NCBI RefSeq assembly: GCF_027925385.1
Contig: NZ_AP027144.1
Coordinates: 1 to 64,000, forward strand
Source: Methylocystis iwaonis
Lineage (GTDB): Bacteria; Pseudomonadota; Alphaproteobacteria; Rhizobiales; Beijerinckiaceae
Direction: 5' to 3'
Length of the DNA stretch: 64,000 bases
Made by a program: the position numbers and the translations under genes. How positions within the stretch are numbered: position 1 is the first letter of the stretch; each line of letters begins with the position of its first letter. Shown piece after piece: positions 25,848 through 35,203 of the stretch. Under the pieces are notes generated by a model. It did no database searches and was not told where the DNA came from. It saw only the letters and a program-made list of their open reading frames with translations.

Positions 25848-26790
25848 TGTCGTCGAGATATGCGTCAATAGACCGGGCGAGGTCTGGGTTGAGGCGCTTG
25901 GCGTGCCGCATATGCAACGCTTTGAGGTTGAAGCGCTGACGCAAGATGTTGTTCGCCGGATAGCTGAGCATGTGGCGGGCAACACAAATCAAAGCGTCAA
26001 TGAGACGACGCCTTTGTTGTCGGCCGGGATGCCGCATGGCGAGCGGTTTCAAGGCGTACTGACTCCAGCGACGCCCCACGGGGGCGGATTCTCCATTCGC
26101 AAGCAGGTTATTTCTGATTTGACGCTTGAGCATTATGAGACGCTCGGCGGATTCGATAATGTGCGGGTTCGGGGCGCTGAGAACGCCGACAAAGGTTTCC
26201 TCTCCGAGGAAGAGAGGGAGCTGTCGACGCTCTTGAAGGTCAATACGCCAACGGGGATGAGAAATGCGCTCTCCTTCGCCGTGAAGAACCATTTCACGGC
26301 GATTATTTCGGGGGGAACGTCGTCTGGAAAGACCACGTTCCTGAATGCCCTGCTCAAGGAGATCCCCGAGACGGAACGGGTCATTTCGATAGAGGACACG
26401 GCCGAACTGAAACCGCCGCAACCGAATTGGCTATCGCTGATCGCATCCAAGGGCGGGCAGGGGCTCGCGAATGTGACAGTCCAAAGCTTGCTTGAGGCGA
26501 GCCTACGCTTGCGGCCGGATCGGCTGTTTGTCGGGGAGATTCGTGGGGCTGAAGCCTATACCTTCTTGCAGGCGGTCAACACGGGCCATCCAGGCTCTTT
26601 GACGACGCTTCATGCGAATAGCACGGAAGGCGCGTTCGAGCGGTTGGCGCTTGCAACATTGGAAGCCGGCCGCGGGCTAACGAAGGCTGAAATCGACCGA
26701 TACACGCGCTTTGTCGTTCCGGTCGTCGTGCAACTGAGCCGCAGGCCACGTCGTGGTGTAGCGGAAATCTACTTCAATCGCTTCGTTTAG
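25729..26790 (+). CDS. virB11: VirB11 hexameric ATPase
   Basis: This 353-residue traffic ATPase has Walker A (GGTSSGKTT) at about 195-203, the Asp box (VISIEDTAELK), the RLRPDRLFVGEIRG Walker B region and the His box (GHPGSLTTLHAN). It switches the machine between pilus assembly and DNA transfer. AAAGAGG precedes the ATG. It overlaps virB10 by 119 bp in a different frame, far more than the 4-base couplings elsewhere in the operon. Confidence 0.95.
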   Translation: MNYNIPIGTKDDARESLWVTLPRYLRQAAEPIREWLQNPDVVEICVNRPGEVWVEALGVPHMQRFEVEALTQDVVRRIAEHVAGNTNQSVNETTPLLSAGMPHGERFQGVLTPATPHGGGFSIRKQVISDLTLEHYETLGGFDNVRVRGAENADKGFLSEEERELSTLLKVNTPTGMRNALSFAVKNHFTAIISGGTSSGKTTFLNALLKEIPETERVISIEDTAELKPPQPNWLSLIASKGGQGLANVTVQSLLEASLRLRPDRLFVGEIRGAEAYTFLQAVNTGHPGSLTTLHANSTEGAFERLALATLEAGRGLTKAEIDRYTRFVVPVVVQLSRRPRRGVAEIYFNRFV

Positions 26791-26806
26791 AAAGAGGGAC
26801 TGAGAA

Positions 26807-29233
26807 ATGCGCGGCGCGATGGCTGCGAAAATTCTCGGCGCGATGTTCGCGGCCGTCATTGCGGCCTCGGCCGCGCTCTGGCTCTGGGAGCTGGCTTTCG
26901 TCGTGGCGATCGGACTGCATACGCATAAATGGGCGGCGCTCAATCTTTTCTTCAGCCGCGCGGAGTTTTTGTTGCCGCTCTCGGTGGCGCTCGCGAGATG
27001 GCATGAGCCCGCCGTGTGGAGCCTGATTTGGAAGGCCAGCTTCTTCTGGTTTTTGGGCATGGTGCTGATCGCGGCCGGGATTGCGCAAGCGGTGGCGCAC
27101 ATGCGGGGCGTGGCTGCGCCAACGGATGGGGCTCGGCTCGCCGGTAGAGATGATCTGAGAAAGGCGGGGCTGCTCGGTGCGCCCAAGGGTTACAGCGTTT
27201 TCCTTGGGCGATTCGGTGGGGAGGATGTACGTTACGCCGGCGACTCGCACATTTTTGTGAACGGCCCGTCGCGTTCCGGCAAGGGCTACAATTTCGTCTT
27301 CACGAACGCGCTTGAATGGCGCGGCTCGCTGATCGCGATGGATATCAAGAAGGAAATTTTGGAGAAGACCGGCGCGGCGCGCGTGGCGATGGGCCAGCGT
27401 CTTTTCGTTTTCAGTCCTGGCTCGGTTGAGTCGCACAGGTGGAATCCGCTCGATTGCGTGGGCGAATGGCCGTCGCGCGCGACCGACGTGATGAACATCG
27501 CAAAGAGCATGATCGAGACGCCGGTCAACGCGGATGCGTATTGGGTCGAGACTGCGCATGGATTGTTCGGTGGATTGCTCGCCTATGTGCTGGAAAGCCG
27601 CACGGCGGAAGGAAAGCGGACGCTACAATCTGTCCTAAAACTGTTTAGCACGGGCGCGTCTTTGGGGCGCCGCTTCGCGGAAATTATCGTGAACGAACCC
27701 GAGTTGCATCCTTTCATCGTCGACAAATTCCGCCAACATCTCGGCCGCGACGAAGAGCAAAGGCTATCTTTTGAATCTCATATCGTCACGTCGCTTGAAC
27801 CTTGGAACAATGAGCTGGTCGCGGCCGCGACGAGCTGCTCCGACTTTGACGTAGCAGAGTTTCGGCGGAAGCCGTTTACGGTTCTGCTGTGCAGCCCGCC
27901 CGGCAATTTGCGGTCCGTTATGTCCGTCGTCCGGCTCTTTGTGGAGATGGTGCACGACGTTCTGCTGCGACATCTCCCCCGCGCGGATGAGCCTTATAAG
28001 GTGCTGCTGCTGCTCGACGAGTTCTACCAGTTTAAGAAACAAAGCGAGATTGTTGACCGCACGCCTCTCGTCGCCGGATACGGTTTTCAAATCGCGATGG
28101 TGTCGCAAAGCATCGCCTCGCTCGATGTCACCTACGGGAAGTCCACGCGCGAAATGCTGCTGGGAAACATGGACGTGAAGCTGTTCGTGGCGATCGGCGA
28201 TGAGTTGACGGCCGATTATGTCTCTCGCGCGCTCGGGAAGCATTATGTGCTGCGTGAGGGATGGGGCGAGTCTAATTCGGCTTCGCCGGGTGGATGGGGA
28301 GGGATGCGGCAGAGCCGTTCGATTCAACGCCGATGGGAGCCGGTTCCGCTGATTTCACCTGACGCTTTGGGGCGTCTGGACAATGGCAAGATGGTCTTGC
28401 TGTTGCGCGGTCAGTGGGGTTCGGTACTCGAGAAGGCTAATTTTTATCGCGACGCGCAGTACCTACAGGCGGTGAAGGCGGCGCAGCCTTTCGAGCGCCT
28501 CGTATCGGCCCCGAATGTGCTTGGCGATAAGACGCTCAATGACGATGAGCCCGACGAAGAGCGCGCGGGTAGGCGGCCGGGGCGGGTGGCGATCGGCCGC
28601 CGTCATTGGCCGGAGATTCAGGCGGTGCGCGATCTGGCCTCTCGCGCGTTTGTCGATCCGACGATGTTCAATGAGAAATTCGTGGATGCGATGGAACAAG
28701 TGTCAAATCAGCCGATGGCGGAAGTGGCGGCGACGTTGCGCCAGTCGCCCGAAAAGCTCGGGACGTTGAAAATCGGTCGAGGGATGTTCGCAAGGCGCAG
28801 CGTCGAAGACGTGCTCCTTGACCTGCGCAAGGCGGCGATCGCGGCGAAGCGGTCGCTGAATGATGATAGGGCACAGTTGGTGCCTGTGGACGGGGCGCCG
28901 GTGGTGGACGCGGCGGACGCGGTGTCGGCGGCGGAAGCGGGGCCGGTGACTGGTGAGGCGCCTGCGATGACGTATGGGGGCAGCGAGATGCCCGTCGCCG
29001 CCCAGGGCGACGACCCCGATTCCGCGACGTTGGAAAGGGAGGCGGAATTAAACCTTGGGGCCGTGGTCTCGGGCGTCGAGCGGTTGAAAGCGAATGGTGA
29101 GGTCGTGTCGGCCGCGTTGAAAGCGCGATTTGGCGAGGAAATCGAGGGCCTCTCGTTAAGTATGGGGATGTTCCTCGATACGCCGGACGATCTTTGGAAG
29201 CATATTCAGAAGCAACGAGGCGCGGCGGCATGA
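26807..29233 (+). CDS. virD4: VirD4 coupling protein
   Basis: This 808-residue protein has two N-terminal membrane helices (about 10-38 and 78-96). The FtsK/VirD4 ATPase domain has Walker A GPSRSGKG at about 153-160, Walker B VLLLLDEFYQF and the MVSQSI motif. It docks the relaxosome to the VirB channel. About 230 residues beyond the ATPase core form an Ala/Glu-rich extension ending near DTPDDLWKHIQKQ. That part is not a VirD4 feature I recognise and may recognise substrates. Confidence 0.93.
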   Translation: MRGAMAAKILGAMFAAVIAASAALWLWELAFVVAIGLHTHKWAALNLFFSRAEFLLPLSVALARWHEPAVWSLIWKASFFWFLGMVLIAAGIAQAVAHMRGVAAPTDGARLAGRDDLRKAGLLGAPKGYSVFLGRFGGEDVRYAGDSHIFVNGPSRSGKGYNFVFTNALEWRGSLIAMDIKKEILEKTGAARVAMGQRLFVFSPGSVESHRWNPLDCVGEWPSRATDVMNIAKSMIETPVNADAYWVETAHGLFGGLLAYVLESRTAEGKRTLQSVLKLFSTGASLGRRFAEIIVNEPELHPFIVDKFRQHLGRDEEQRLSFESHIVTSLEPWNNELVAAATSCSDFDVAEFRRKPFTVLLCSPPGNLRSVMSVVRLFVEMVHDVLLRHLPRADEPYKVLLLLDEFYQFKKQSEIVDRTPLVAGYGFQIAMVSQSIASLDVTYGKSTREMLLGNMDVKLFVAIGDELTADYVSRALGKHYVLREGWGESNSASPGGWGGMRQSRSIQRRWEPVPLISPDALGRLDNGKMVLLLRGQWGSVLEKANFYRDAQYLQAVKAAQPFERLVSAPNVLGDKTLNDDEPDEERAGRRPGRVAIGRRHWPEIQAVRDLASRAFVDPTMFNEKFVDAMEQVSNQPMAEVAATLRQSPEKLGTLKIGRGMFARRSVEDVLLDLRKAAIAAKRSLNDDRAQLVPVDGAPVVDAADAVSAAEAGPVTGEAPAMTYGGSEMPVAAQGDDPDSATLEREAELNLGAVVSGVERLKANGEVVSAALKARFGEEIEGLSLSMGMFLDTPDDLWKHIQKQRGAAA

Positions 29234-29401
29234 GATAGGGTCGCGGATCGGTGGCGACTTTGGTAGTGAATTCCGCGTTATATTTCGGCGAGGGACCGGC
29301 CTTCGGTAGTGGGTCCGTTTGCATTTCGCCAATGCGTCATAAGCGGCCGTAAATCGATGACAGGTTAGCGCCACGAGCGGACATTCGCCCGATAGTTCCA
29401 T

Positions 29402-29539
29402 ATGGGCCGCCCGCGCAAGCTCACCCGCCATCAGCGCGAGGAGGCTCTTGCAGCCCTTGCCAAAGGGACGGCGACGCAGGCAGACTTGGCCCGCCGTTTC
29501 AACGTCAACGGCAGCACAATTTCGAGGCTTGAACCTTGA
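29402..29539 (+). pseudogene. Resolvase C-terminal fragment
   Basis: These 45 codons encode only the hinge and helix-turn-helix of a serine resolvase (MGRPRKLTRHQREEALAALA to STISRLEP). They differ from the end of the resolvase at 738-1288 at about four residues. The catalytic domain is missing; upstream sequence (29234-29401) holds no matching coding segment. The stop overlaps the next ATG (TGATG), preserving the same coupling to a downstream cargo gene seen at 738-741. It might be translated as a free DNA-binding peptide, but decay is more likely. Confidence 0.85.
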
Positions 29540-30300
29540 TGGACAGCGAAGAGCTCGACTCAGCCGTTGAGGCTCATCAACGCAAGCTTATAGAGGCCGC
29601 CGGAACGCTCATGGCCGTGCAGCGGGTGTGTGGCGATAAGGTGCGGGAGCAAACAAAAAGCGCCTACAGGCGGTTGACTGATGCTCACCTGCTAGTGACA
29701 GGAGTACTTGGAGCTGCGTTGCTACGGATCAATGGGATTGTAAAGCCTAGCACCAATAATAGCCAGGAGCGCAATGCTTTGTTTGCGGCATTTGTTATCG
29801 GGGCTCCTACCTGCGAGAATACAATTAAGGAGGGAAGGTATTTGCAAGCTAGTTGTCTGTTGCGGCAAGAGATGGAACTGCTCACGCAGCTCAAGGCGGT
29901 GAGAGCTGGACAGCGCGAAGAGAAACGACGCTCACCCAATATCTCGGCGCTCAAAGACAGCGGCTTTGGGGAATCGCTAGCGCGGCTGTATGACGAGCTG
30001 TCCGCTGCCGCGCATGCTTCGAAGCACCATATCGTCAGTTCCGTGACCGCGTATGAAGTTTCTGGCGATGATCTCCCCGGCCCAACCAGCGGGACACGTT
30101 ACTTCCCTGAGTTTGACGAGGGTTGCGCCCGTCGCTCCTTCAGTTTGCATTTGTTACTGACCGTTGGGATCATTGAAGAGTTCGGTATTGCTCTTCGTGA
30201 AAACGGTGATGGCGAGGGGTTGAGCGAATGTGAGATCGAGGCCATCAATTTGGCTTTGGATTTAATGAAGGCAGAGGGGATGATTGAGATTAGTGTCTAG
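29539..30300 (+). CDS. Helical cargo protein of unknown function
   Basis: This 253-residue soluble, mostly helical protein is not firmly recognised. LLRQEMELLTQLKAV, followed by LYDELSAAAHASKHH, resembles the R-E/Y-H pattern in DUF5677-like and some HEPN-related proteins, by eye only. ATG at 29539 is chosen rather than TTG at 29536. It is coupled to the resolvase fragment and sits before a copy of the 38-bp site, so it is cassette cargo, probably defence or stress related. Confidence 0.6.
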   Translation: MDSEELDSAVEAHQRKLIEAAGTLMAVQRVCGDKVREQTKSAYRRLTDAHLLVTGVLGAALLRINGIVKPSTNNSQERNALFAAFVIGAPTCENTIKEGRYLQASCLLRQEMELLTQLKAVRAGQREEKRRSPNISALKDSGFGESLARLYDELSAAAHASKHHIVSSVTAYEVSGDDLPGPTSGTRYFPEFDEGCARRSFSLHLLLTVGIIEEFGIALRENGDGEGLSECEIEAINLALDLMKAEGMIEISV

Positions 30301-30332
30301 AGCGTTTCCATGAAAGCTTGGAGCTTGAGTTA

Positions 30333-30611
30333 ATGCATACAAGTAACGCACTCTTCTGCTTATTTTTAGCAGCTCTCGTCGTAACCGCGTCAGCGCAGGT
30401 TATGAACTATCTCTGCATCGATTCTTGCCAACGAACGACCAAACGGAAATTTGCACTCTTCTTGGGGCTTATCGCCGTCGTTCTGTCCGGAGTGTCCGGT
30501 TATAAGCTAGCCGTCGATTGGAGTGAGTTGCCAAAATCCCCCGAAGGTTTGCGATCTGGCGAGCTTTGGAACGACGGCGGCATTCCAGCCATCGTGCCGA
30601 AAGTTCCATAA
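30333..30611 (+). CDS. Small two-TM membrane protein
   Basis: This 92-residue protein starts at the ATG at 30333. It has two hydrophobic helices (ALFCLFLAALVVTASAQVMNYL and ALFLGLIAVVLSGVSGYKLAV) separated by a Cys/Arg/Lys loop. It follows the cargo gene by 32 bp in the same direction. Function unknown; it might be the membrane partner of the upstream gene. Confidence 0.55.
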   Translation: MHTSNALFCLFLAALVVTASAQVMNYLCIDSCQRTTKRKFALFLGLIAVVLSGVSGYKLAVDWSELPKSPEGLRSGELWNDGGIPAIVPKVP

Positions 30612-30922
30612 TGAGCGTTACGTGTCTTGCAAAAGGTAGAGCTTTTGCAAGAGCGAAATTTGTCTCGGATCTGAATGACGGCTTTGGTTCACTTTTTCAC
30701 GTTCACGAACGGCGAGGTTGCGCCAGCTGCGGACTCAGGCTCGGCTATGATTATCGGACATTGAGCATCGGCAAACTCGAGGAAGCTGGCGGTCCCACTG
30801 CGATCACGCAAGCGGACCGCGACTCGCTCAACGGTCGCTGCTACCACCCCTCCTTTACAGATAGTTGCGCCGCCAATATTGTCGCGACAGACGATACAGC
30901 TGGGGCTGACCAATGCTCCTGA
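30611..30922 (+). CDS. Doubtful small Cys-containing protein
   Basis: This 103-codon frame starts in the stop of the membrane protein gene and ends just before the ABC-3C effector. It contains CASCGLRLGYDY and three more Cys, but its first 14 codons are the recombination site, which makes the start suspect. An opposing frame at 30689-30913 is about as plausible. It could be an N-terminally rebuilt component of the following defence operon. Confidence 0.3.
   Translation: MSVTCLAKGRAFARAKFVSDLNDGFGSLFHVHERRGCASCGLRLGYDYRTLSIGKLEEAGGPTAITQADRDSLNGRCYHPSFTDSCAANIVATDDTAGADQCS
30614..30651 (+). repeat. Putative recombination site, copy 2
   Basis: A 24-bp near-perfect palindrome (30628-30651, arms TTGCAAAAG and CTTTTGCAA) preceded by 14 conserved bases matches 37-74 at 34 of 38 positions. 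Both copies lie just past cargo genes that are coupled to nearly identical resolvase 3-prime ends. It overlaps the start of the doubtful reading frame at 30611. Confidence 0.65.
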
Positions 30923-30931
30923 GTGGGGCGG

Positions 30932-31577
30932 ATGATGGCAGAAGTAGTCAGTAAGTTCAATGCGACTGGGTCAATGGTGGGTTACCTTTACCAATGCCGG
31001 GAGGCGTTACTTCTCGGGATTGAGGAAACGAAGAGCTTTCCGAATCTATATCTGTCTATCGAGCGATTTGACGATGTAGCTTTCGAGAAAGGCGGCACAC
31101 CAAATGTACTGTTGCAGCTCAAACATCACGCTAAGCCTGGCAACCTGACCGATGCCAGCCCCGACCTTTGGAAGACGCTTCGGATTTGGAGCGAGCAGGT
31201 CGCCGCCAATCCCCAGCTTCCAGTTGAACGGCGGTTTGTAATCATCACTACAGGCACGGCCGGCGAGAATAGCGTCGCGGCGAAGCTGCGAGTCCCGCGC
31301 GAAAAGAAGACAGATGAGGCGGATGCACTCAAAGCACTTGAGAAGACGGCGAAGGAATCGACCAACGAGGACACCAAGGAAGCGCGCGCGGCATTTCTCG
31401 CTCTCTCGCCGGAGAGTCGCGCAAACCTCATCAGCGCAATTCAGGTCAGGGACAACTCGCCCAACATCACAGACGTTCGCGCTGAGATCGAAGACCGCCT
31501 AGCGTTCGCCGCTCCGCTTGAGCACATTCCGCACTTGGTCGACCATCTCGAAGGGTGGTGGTTCGCCCAGGTAGTGC
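30932..31577 (+). pseudogene. ABC-3C nuclease-like effector, 5-prime part (IS66-split)
   Basis: This is the N-terminal 215 codons of an effector interrupted by IS66 at 31577/31578. NATGSMVGYLYQCREALLLGIEE, then RFDDVAFEKGGTPNVLLQLKHH at about 45-66, fit a PD-(D/E)xK-like core (Asp, then Q-x-K) as in DUF4297/Cap4-type nuclease domains. A long acidic helical segment follows. Removing the IS and one 8-bp duplicate joins this in frame to 34147-34700, giving about 399 residues. As it stands only a fused truncated chain could be made, so the effector is presumed inactive. Confidence 0.8.
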
Positions 31578-31605
31578 GTAAGCGTGATCGGACGACCGCG
31601 TGTCG

Positions 31606-33180
31606 CTATGCGGCGACAGCTTGCGACGTTCCACGCCGCCATTTCCACGGAAGGAGGTCGTCGATCCGGTTGATCGGGTGATCGGCGATGCGAGCGATGA
31701 CGTCGGCGAGCCAGGCTTCCGGATCGACGTCATTGAAGCGCGCGGTTTCGATCAGTGTATACATGATCGCCGCTCTTCGCCCACCCTCGTCGGAGCCGGC
31801 GAAGAGATAGTTTTTTCTGCCCAATGTGAGTGGTCTGATGGCGCGTTCGGCGGCGTTGTTCGTCATCTCGAGACGCCCGTCATCCACGTAGCGGGTCAAG
31901 GCCGTCCAGCGAGAGGTCGCATAGCGGATGGCCTTCGCGAAGTCGCTCTTGCCGCTGATTTTGACCAGCGTCGCGTCGAGGAGCGCGCGTAGCTCTTCCA
32001 GAATGGGATTCGCCCGCTCGCGGCGCGCGGCGACGCGCTCGGCCGGCGGTCTGCCTTTGACGCCGGCTTCGATGGTGAAGAGCCGCGCGATCATTTCGAG
32101 CGCCTCGGCCGCCGCCGGTGATTTCGTTTCGATATGCACGTCGTAAATTTTGCGCCTCGCATGCGCCCAGCAGGCGACCTCCTTCAGCGGCGCCGGCGCG
32201 TCGGTTTTCGGATCGGCCTCGTAAAGGCCGCCGAAGCCCGTATAGCCGTCGGCATGGAGATGGCCGCGGCAGCCCTTCAGCAAGGCATGGGCGTGTTCGG
32301 AGGTGCGGTCCGGCGAGTAGAGGTAGAAGGCGGCCGGCGGCGCCGTCGACCCATAGGGCCGTTCATCGCGCACCGCGGTCCACAATCGGCCGGTCTTCGT
32401 CCTGCCGCGCCCCGGATCGAGCACGGGAACCGTCGTATCGTCCGCGTGAATGGCGGAGCCTGCGCGCACATGACGCGCGATGCGCTGAGCCAACGGCTCT
32501 AGCAGCGCCGCCATATGCCCGACCCAGCCGGCCATGACCGAGCGGTCGATCGTCACACCCTCGCGGGCGTAAATGCCGGACTGGCGATGCAGGGGAAGAT
32601 GATCGCAATATTTGGAGACGATCACATGAGCGAGCAACGCCGGCCCCGGCCGTCCCTTCTCGATCGGCAGCGTCGGCATGGGCGCCTGAACGATCGTCTC
32701 GCAGGCGCGGCAGCTCATCTTCGGCCGTACATGCACCACGCGCTTGAAGTGCGAGGCGACGTATTCCAGCACGTCCCGCTTGTCGGCGCCTACCGGTCCG
32801 AATTTGTTCCCGCCGCAGGTCGGGCAGACGCAGGGCGCGTCGTGGACGATCGTCTCGACCGGGAGATGATCGGGCAGAGGAACGCGAACGGACGGCTTCT
32901 TCTTCGGCGTCGATGACGAAGCGCCGCTCTCGGCCGCTTCGCTCCGCGCCTTCCGCTCAGCGTCGCTCTCCTCCATGTCGCCGATCAGCAGTTCGAGCTG
33001 TTCGATATCGCGGTCGAGCTTTTCCGACGAACGCCCAAAGCGCGCGCGCCGCAATACGGCGAGCTGCATTTTCAGCTTCTCGATCAGCAGCGTTTTGGCG
33101 TGAACTTCTGCGGCGAGCGCCTCCGCGAAACGCCGCAGTTCGGCGGGGTCCTCGGGCAAATCAGCAGCGGCGCGCGACAT
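31606..33180 (-). CDS. tnpC: IS66 transposase TnpC
   Basis: This 524-residue DDE transposase has an N-terminal coiled coil (about 25-60), a zinc finger (CVCPTCGG and CRACE), the catalytic Asp in [11 protein letters not shown], a second in [10 protein letters not shown] and the Glu in [11 protein letters not shown]. The start at 33180 is chosen because the longer frame reads back toward tnpB. It looks full length and active. Confidence 0.95.
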   Translation of the reverse strand: MSRAAADLPEDPAELRRFAEALAAEVHAKTLLIEKLKMQLAVLRRARFGRSSEKLDRDIEQLELLIGDMEESDAERKARSEAAESGASSSTPKKKPSVRVPLPDHLPVETIVHDAPCVCPTCGGNKFGPVGADKRDVLEYVASHFKRVVHVRPKMSCRACETIVQAPMPTLPIEKGRPGPALLAHVIVSKYCDHLPLHRQSGIYAREGVTIDRSVMAGWVGHMAALLEPLAQRIARHVRAGSAIHADDTTVPVLDPGRGRTKTGRLWTAVRDERPYGSTAPPAAFYLYSPDRTSEHAHALLKGCRGHLHADGYTGFGGLYEADPKTDAPAPLKEVACWAHARRKIYDVHIETKSPAAAEALEMIARLFTIEAGVKGRPPAERVAARRERANPILEELRALLDATLVKISGKSDFAKAIRYATSRWTALTRYVDDGRLEMTNNAAERAIRPLTLGRKNYLFAGSDEGGRRAAIMYTLIETARFNDVDPEAWLADVIARIADHPINRIDDLLPWKWRRGTSQAVAA

Positions 33181-33232
33181 GATTTCGTCTATCACGAAAC
33201 AGGTGACGGCGCAGCTCGAGAATGCCTGATTT

Positions 33233-33589
33233 CTACAGGAAGGCCGGGCGTTCCGGCGCTTCTGGCGCAACCGTCCGCCGCCAGTCGATCCCTTCGATCA
33301 GCAAGGCCAGTTGCGCCGCCGTCAATTGCAACGCGCCCTCGACGATCGGCGGCCAGACGAACTTTCCCTTCTCCAGCCGCTTGGCGAAAAGACACAGGCC
33401 CGACCCGTCCCAGGTCAAAATCTTCACGTAGTCGCCGCGCTTGCTGCGGAACACGAAGGCCGCGCCAGAAAAAGGATCGTTGCGTAGAACCTGCGCCACG
33501 TCGGCGGCGAGCCCGTCGAAGCCGCGCCGCATGTCGACGGGCTTCAGCGCCAGATAGACCTTCATCCTCGGCGCGAACTGAAGCATCAA
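33233..33589 (-). CDS. tnpB: IS66 accessory protein TnpB
   Basis: This 118-residue protein is typical of IS66 Orf2: [48 protein letters not shown] and FVWPP. It is required with TnpA and TnpC for IS66 transposition. Its start overlaps the tnpA stop by four bases. Confidence 0.95.
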   Translation of the reverse strand: MMLQFAPRMKVYLALKPVDMRRGFDGLAADVAQVLRNDPFSGAAFVFRSKRGDYVKILTWDGSGLCLFAKRLEKGKFVWPPIVEGALQLTAAQLALLIEGIDWRRTVAPEAPERPAFL

Positions 33590-34059
33590 AGATCACCCAG
33601 CGCAGACAACACGCGGCGCAGAGCTTCCGCATCCACGTCGGCGTCGAGCGACAAGCGCGCGCCATTCGGCAGGCTGACTTCCATGGCGCCGCGCCGCACG
33701 CTCTTGCGCGCCCCACGCGCCGGCGTGGCGACATTCTTCGCGACCGGCGCCGACGACGGCGCCAGAGCCGGGCTCACCGGGGCCGGTTTCAACTCCAGCA
33801 ACTCGACGGGAACGAAGGTTTGCGCGGCCAGCTCCGGCGACAGTCTCGCAGTCGCCGTCTCGTTTTGCGGCGCGCGCCGACGATCCAGCCAGCCTTCGCG
33901 CGAACGCCGCAGCCATTTGAAAATCAGATTGGCGTTCAATCCGCGCCGTCGCGCAACCGCCGCTACGGACGCGCCAGGCGCCAACGCCTCCGCGACAATC
34001 CGCTGCCGTTCTTCAAGGCTCCACGTGCGCCGCTTGACGCCATCCTTCGCCGCCGACAT
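33586..34059 (-). CDS. tnpA: IS66 accessory protein TnpA
   Basis: This 157-residue protein has an N-terminal helix-turn-helix (RRTWSLEERQRIVAEALAPGASVAAVARR, then LNANLIFKWLR). A Pro/Ala linker and a short C-terminal beta segment (MEVSLPNGARLSLDADVD) follow, as in IS66 Orf1. It probably binds the element ends. Confidence 0.94.
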   Translation of the reverse strand: MSAAKDGVKRRTWSLEERQRIVAEALAPGASVAAVARRRGLNANLIFKWLRRSREGWLDRRRAPQNETATARLSPELAAQTFVPVELLELKPAPVSPALAPSSAPVAKNVATPARGARKSVRRGAMEVSLPNGARLSLDADVDAEALRRVLSALGDL

Positions 34060-34146
34060 TTGGTGTCCACCTGTTCGATGGTGGACACCTAACCCACTCC
34101 ATATGCCTCCCGGTAGGCGGTCGTCAGATCACGCTTACGGTAGTGC

Positions 34147-34700
34147 TCTCTCTCAGCGCTCCGGATACTCCAGCCATCTCCCTTCTCGCCCTCCGGCTGA
34201 AGATCGATGAGATCGCGACCGCGTACAAAACCGGCCAGCTCCTTCTGAATGACGAAGCCGCTCAAATCTCGGAGGCCGATCTTATAGCGTCTGACGCGCG
34301 CATCTTCGTCAAACAGATGCGCCGGATCGGTCTTCAGGATGACGTCGTCGAGTACGCCAAGCGAGACTACTATCGGGCAACCGCTCAGCGCTCGGCCTGG
34401 GCGCGCGAGAACGTCCTACTCGACGGCGAATCTCACCGTTACGATGAGGAACTCGTCGATCGGTGGAGACGGGAGCGACTGGCGAGGGAGGCCGGCGCTT
34501 CGCTGGCATCCGACAACGAAAAGTGCACCTTCGGCAGAGAGCTGTTCCACTGGGCAAACCGAACTCAGATGCCCTTTCGTAATCGTCACGAGATGTGGCT
34601 GTGTTCGGGCTCCTATCAGATCCTCGCCGATGTGCTGGCCGTCGGCTGGCACCCTGACCACCAGTCGCTCTTCGCTCCGGCGCAGGAGAAGGCGGCATGA
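34147..34700 (+). pseudogene. ABC-3C effector, 3-prime part (IS66-split)
   Basis: This segment continues the frame of 30932-31577 after IS66 removal (VVL|SLSAPDTPAISLLALRL across the join). It contributes about 184 C-terminal residues, including LLLNDEAAQISEADL, RDYYRATAQRSAWARENVL, and ELFHWANRTQMPFRNRHEMWLCSGSYQILAD. These match the C-terminal domain that links effectors to ABC-3C ATPases. A GTG inside the duplication could restart translation, making this domain alone. It overlaps the next gene by ATGA. Confidence 0.8.
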
Positions 34701-35203
34701 GCCTCGCGCCCTGGGCAAAGCGAACTCCCGAGGAAGCGAACCTCTTCAATCCTGCTCTCCTCGGACTGCTCGCATCAGAGTTCATCAAGGAGTTTTCGAA
34801 AGCGAAGGGCGCGCCGTGCCCGTTCGCATTGCCCTTTTGCGCGTTGCCCATTGCGCTTCACTGCAAGACGCGAGCCAGTCTGCCAGCGACGACTGTGACT
34901 TCTTTGTACACCTGGCGCGAACGCAATCCTGAGGCTCTGGTCGGCTACGCGGACCGCGCGAAATCGCTTCGACCCGCAGTCCAAGAAGCAATCCGCTTTT
35001 GCATGGATCGAGGCGCGCTTGAAGTGGCGTCAGACGGCGGACTCAAGCTCGGGAAGGTGCCGGTATCGGCTACAAAGAAATTCGAATTCACGCTCACGCG
35101 CGACGCTCAGGAATGCATTAGCGCTGCGAGGCTGCTTGGCCGCTGGTTCGCAAAGGCAGGAACGACATCGACCATTCTCGCGGCCTGGGGAATCAAGCCA
35201 TGA
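34697..35203 (+). CDS. ABC-3C middle component
   Basis: This 168-residue protein is sandwiched between the effector and the ATPase with four-base overlaps on both sides. WAKRTPEEANLFNPALLGLLASEFIKEF, then FALPFCALPIALHC, is typical of the small middle-component proteins of ABC-three-component systems, which are proposed to bridge the ATPase and effector. The direct evidence is operon position plus general resemblance. Confidence 0.75.
   Translation: MSLAPWAKRTPEEANLFNPALLGLLASEFIKEFSKAKGAPCPFALPFCALPIALHCKTRASLPATTVTSLYTWRERNPEALVGYADRAKSLRPAVQEAIRFCMDRGALEVASDGGLKLGKVPVSATKKFEFTLTRDAQECISAARLLGRWFAKAGTTSTILAAWGIKP

Larger units (their letters stand above)
31578..34138 (-). mobile_element. 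Complete IS66-family element
   Basis: This 2561-bp element has inverted ends starting GTAAGCGTGATC (31578 rightward and 34138 leftward). Perfect 8-bp target duplications, GGTAGTGC, lie at 31570-31577 and 34139-34146. It carries the three IS66 genes tnpA, tnpB and tnpC in order on the minus strand. Intact ends, intact genes and undecayed duplications indicate a recent insertion. Confidence 0.97.

Noticed and set aside
30689-30913. Minus-strand 74-codon frame opposite the doubtful small gene
   Set aside because: Isolated orientation among rightward genes and no ribosome site; kept only as an alternative.
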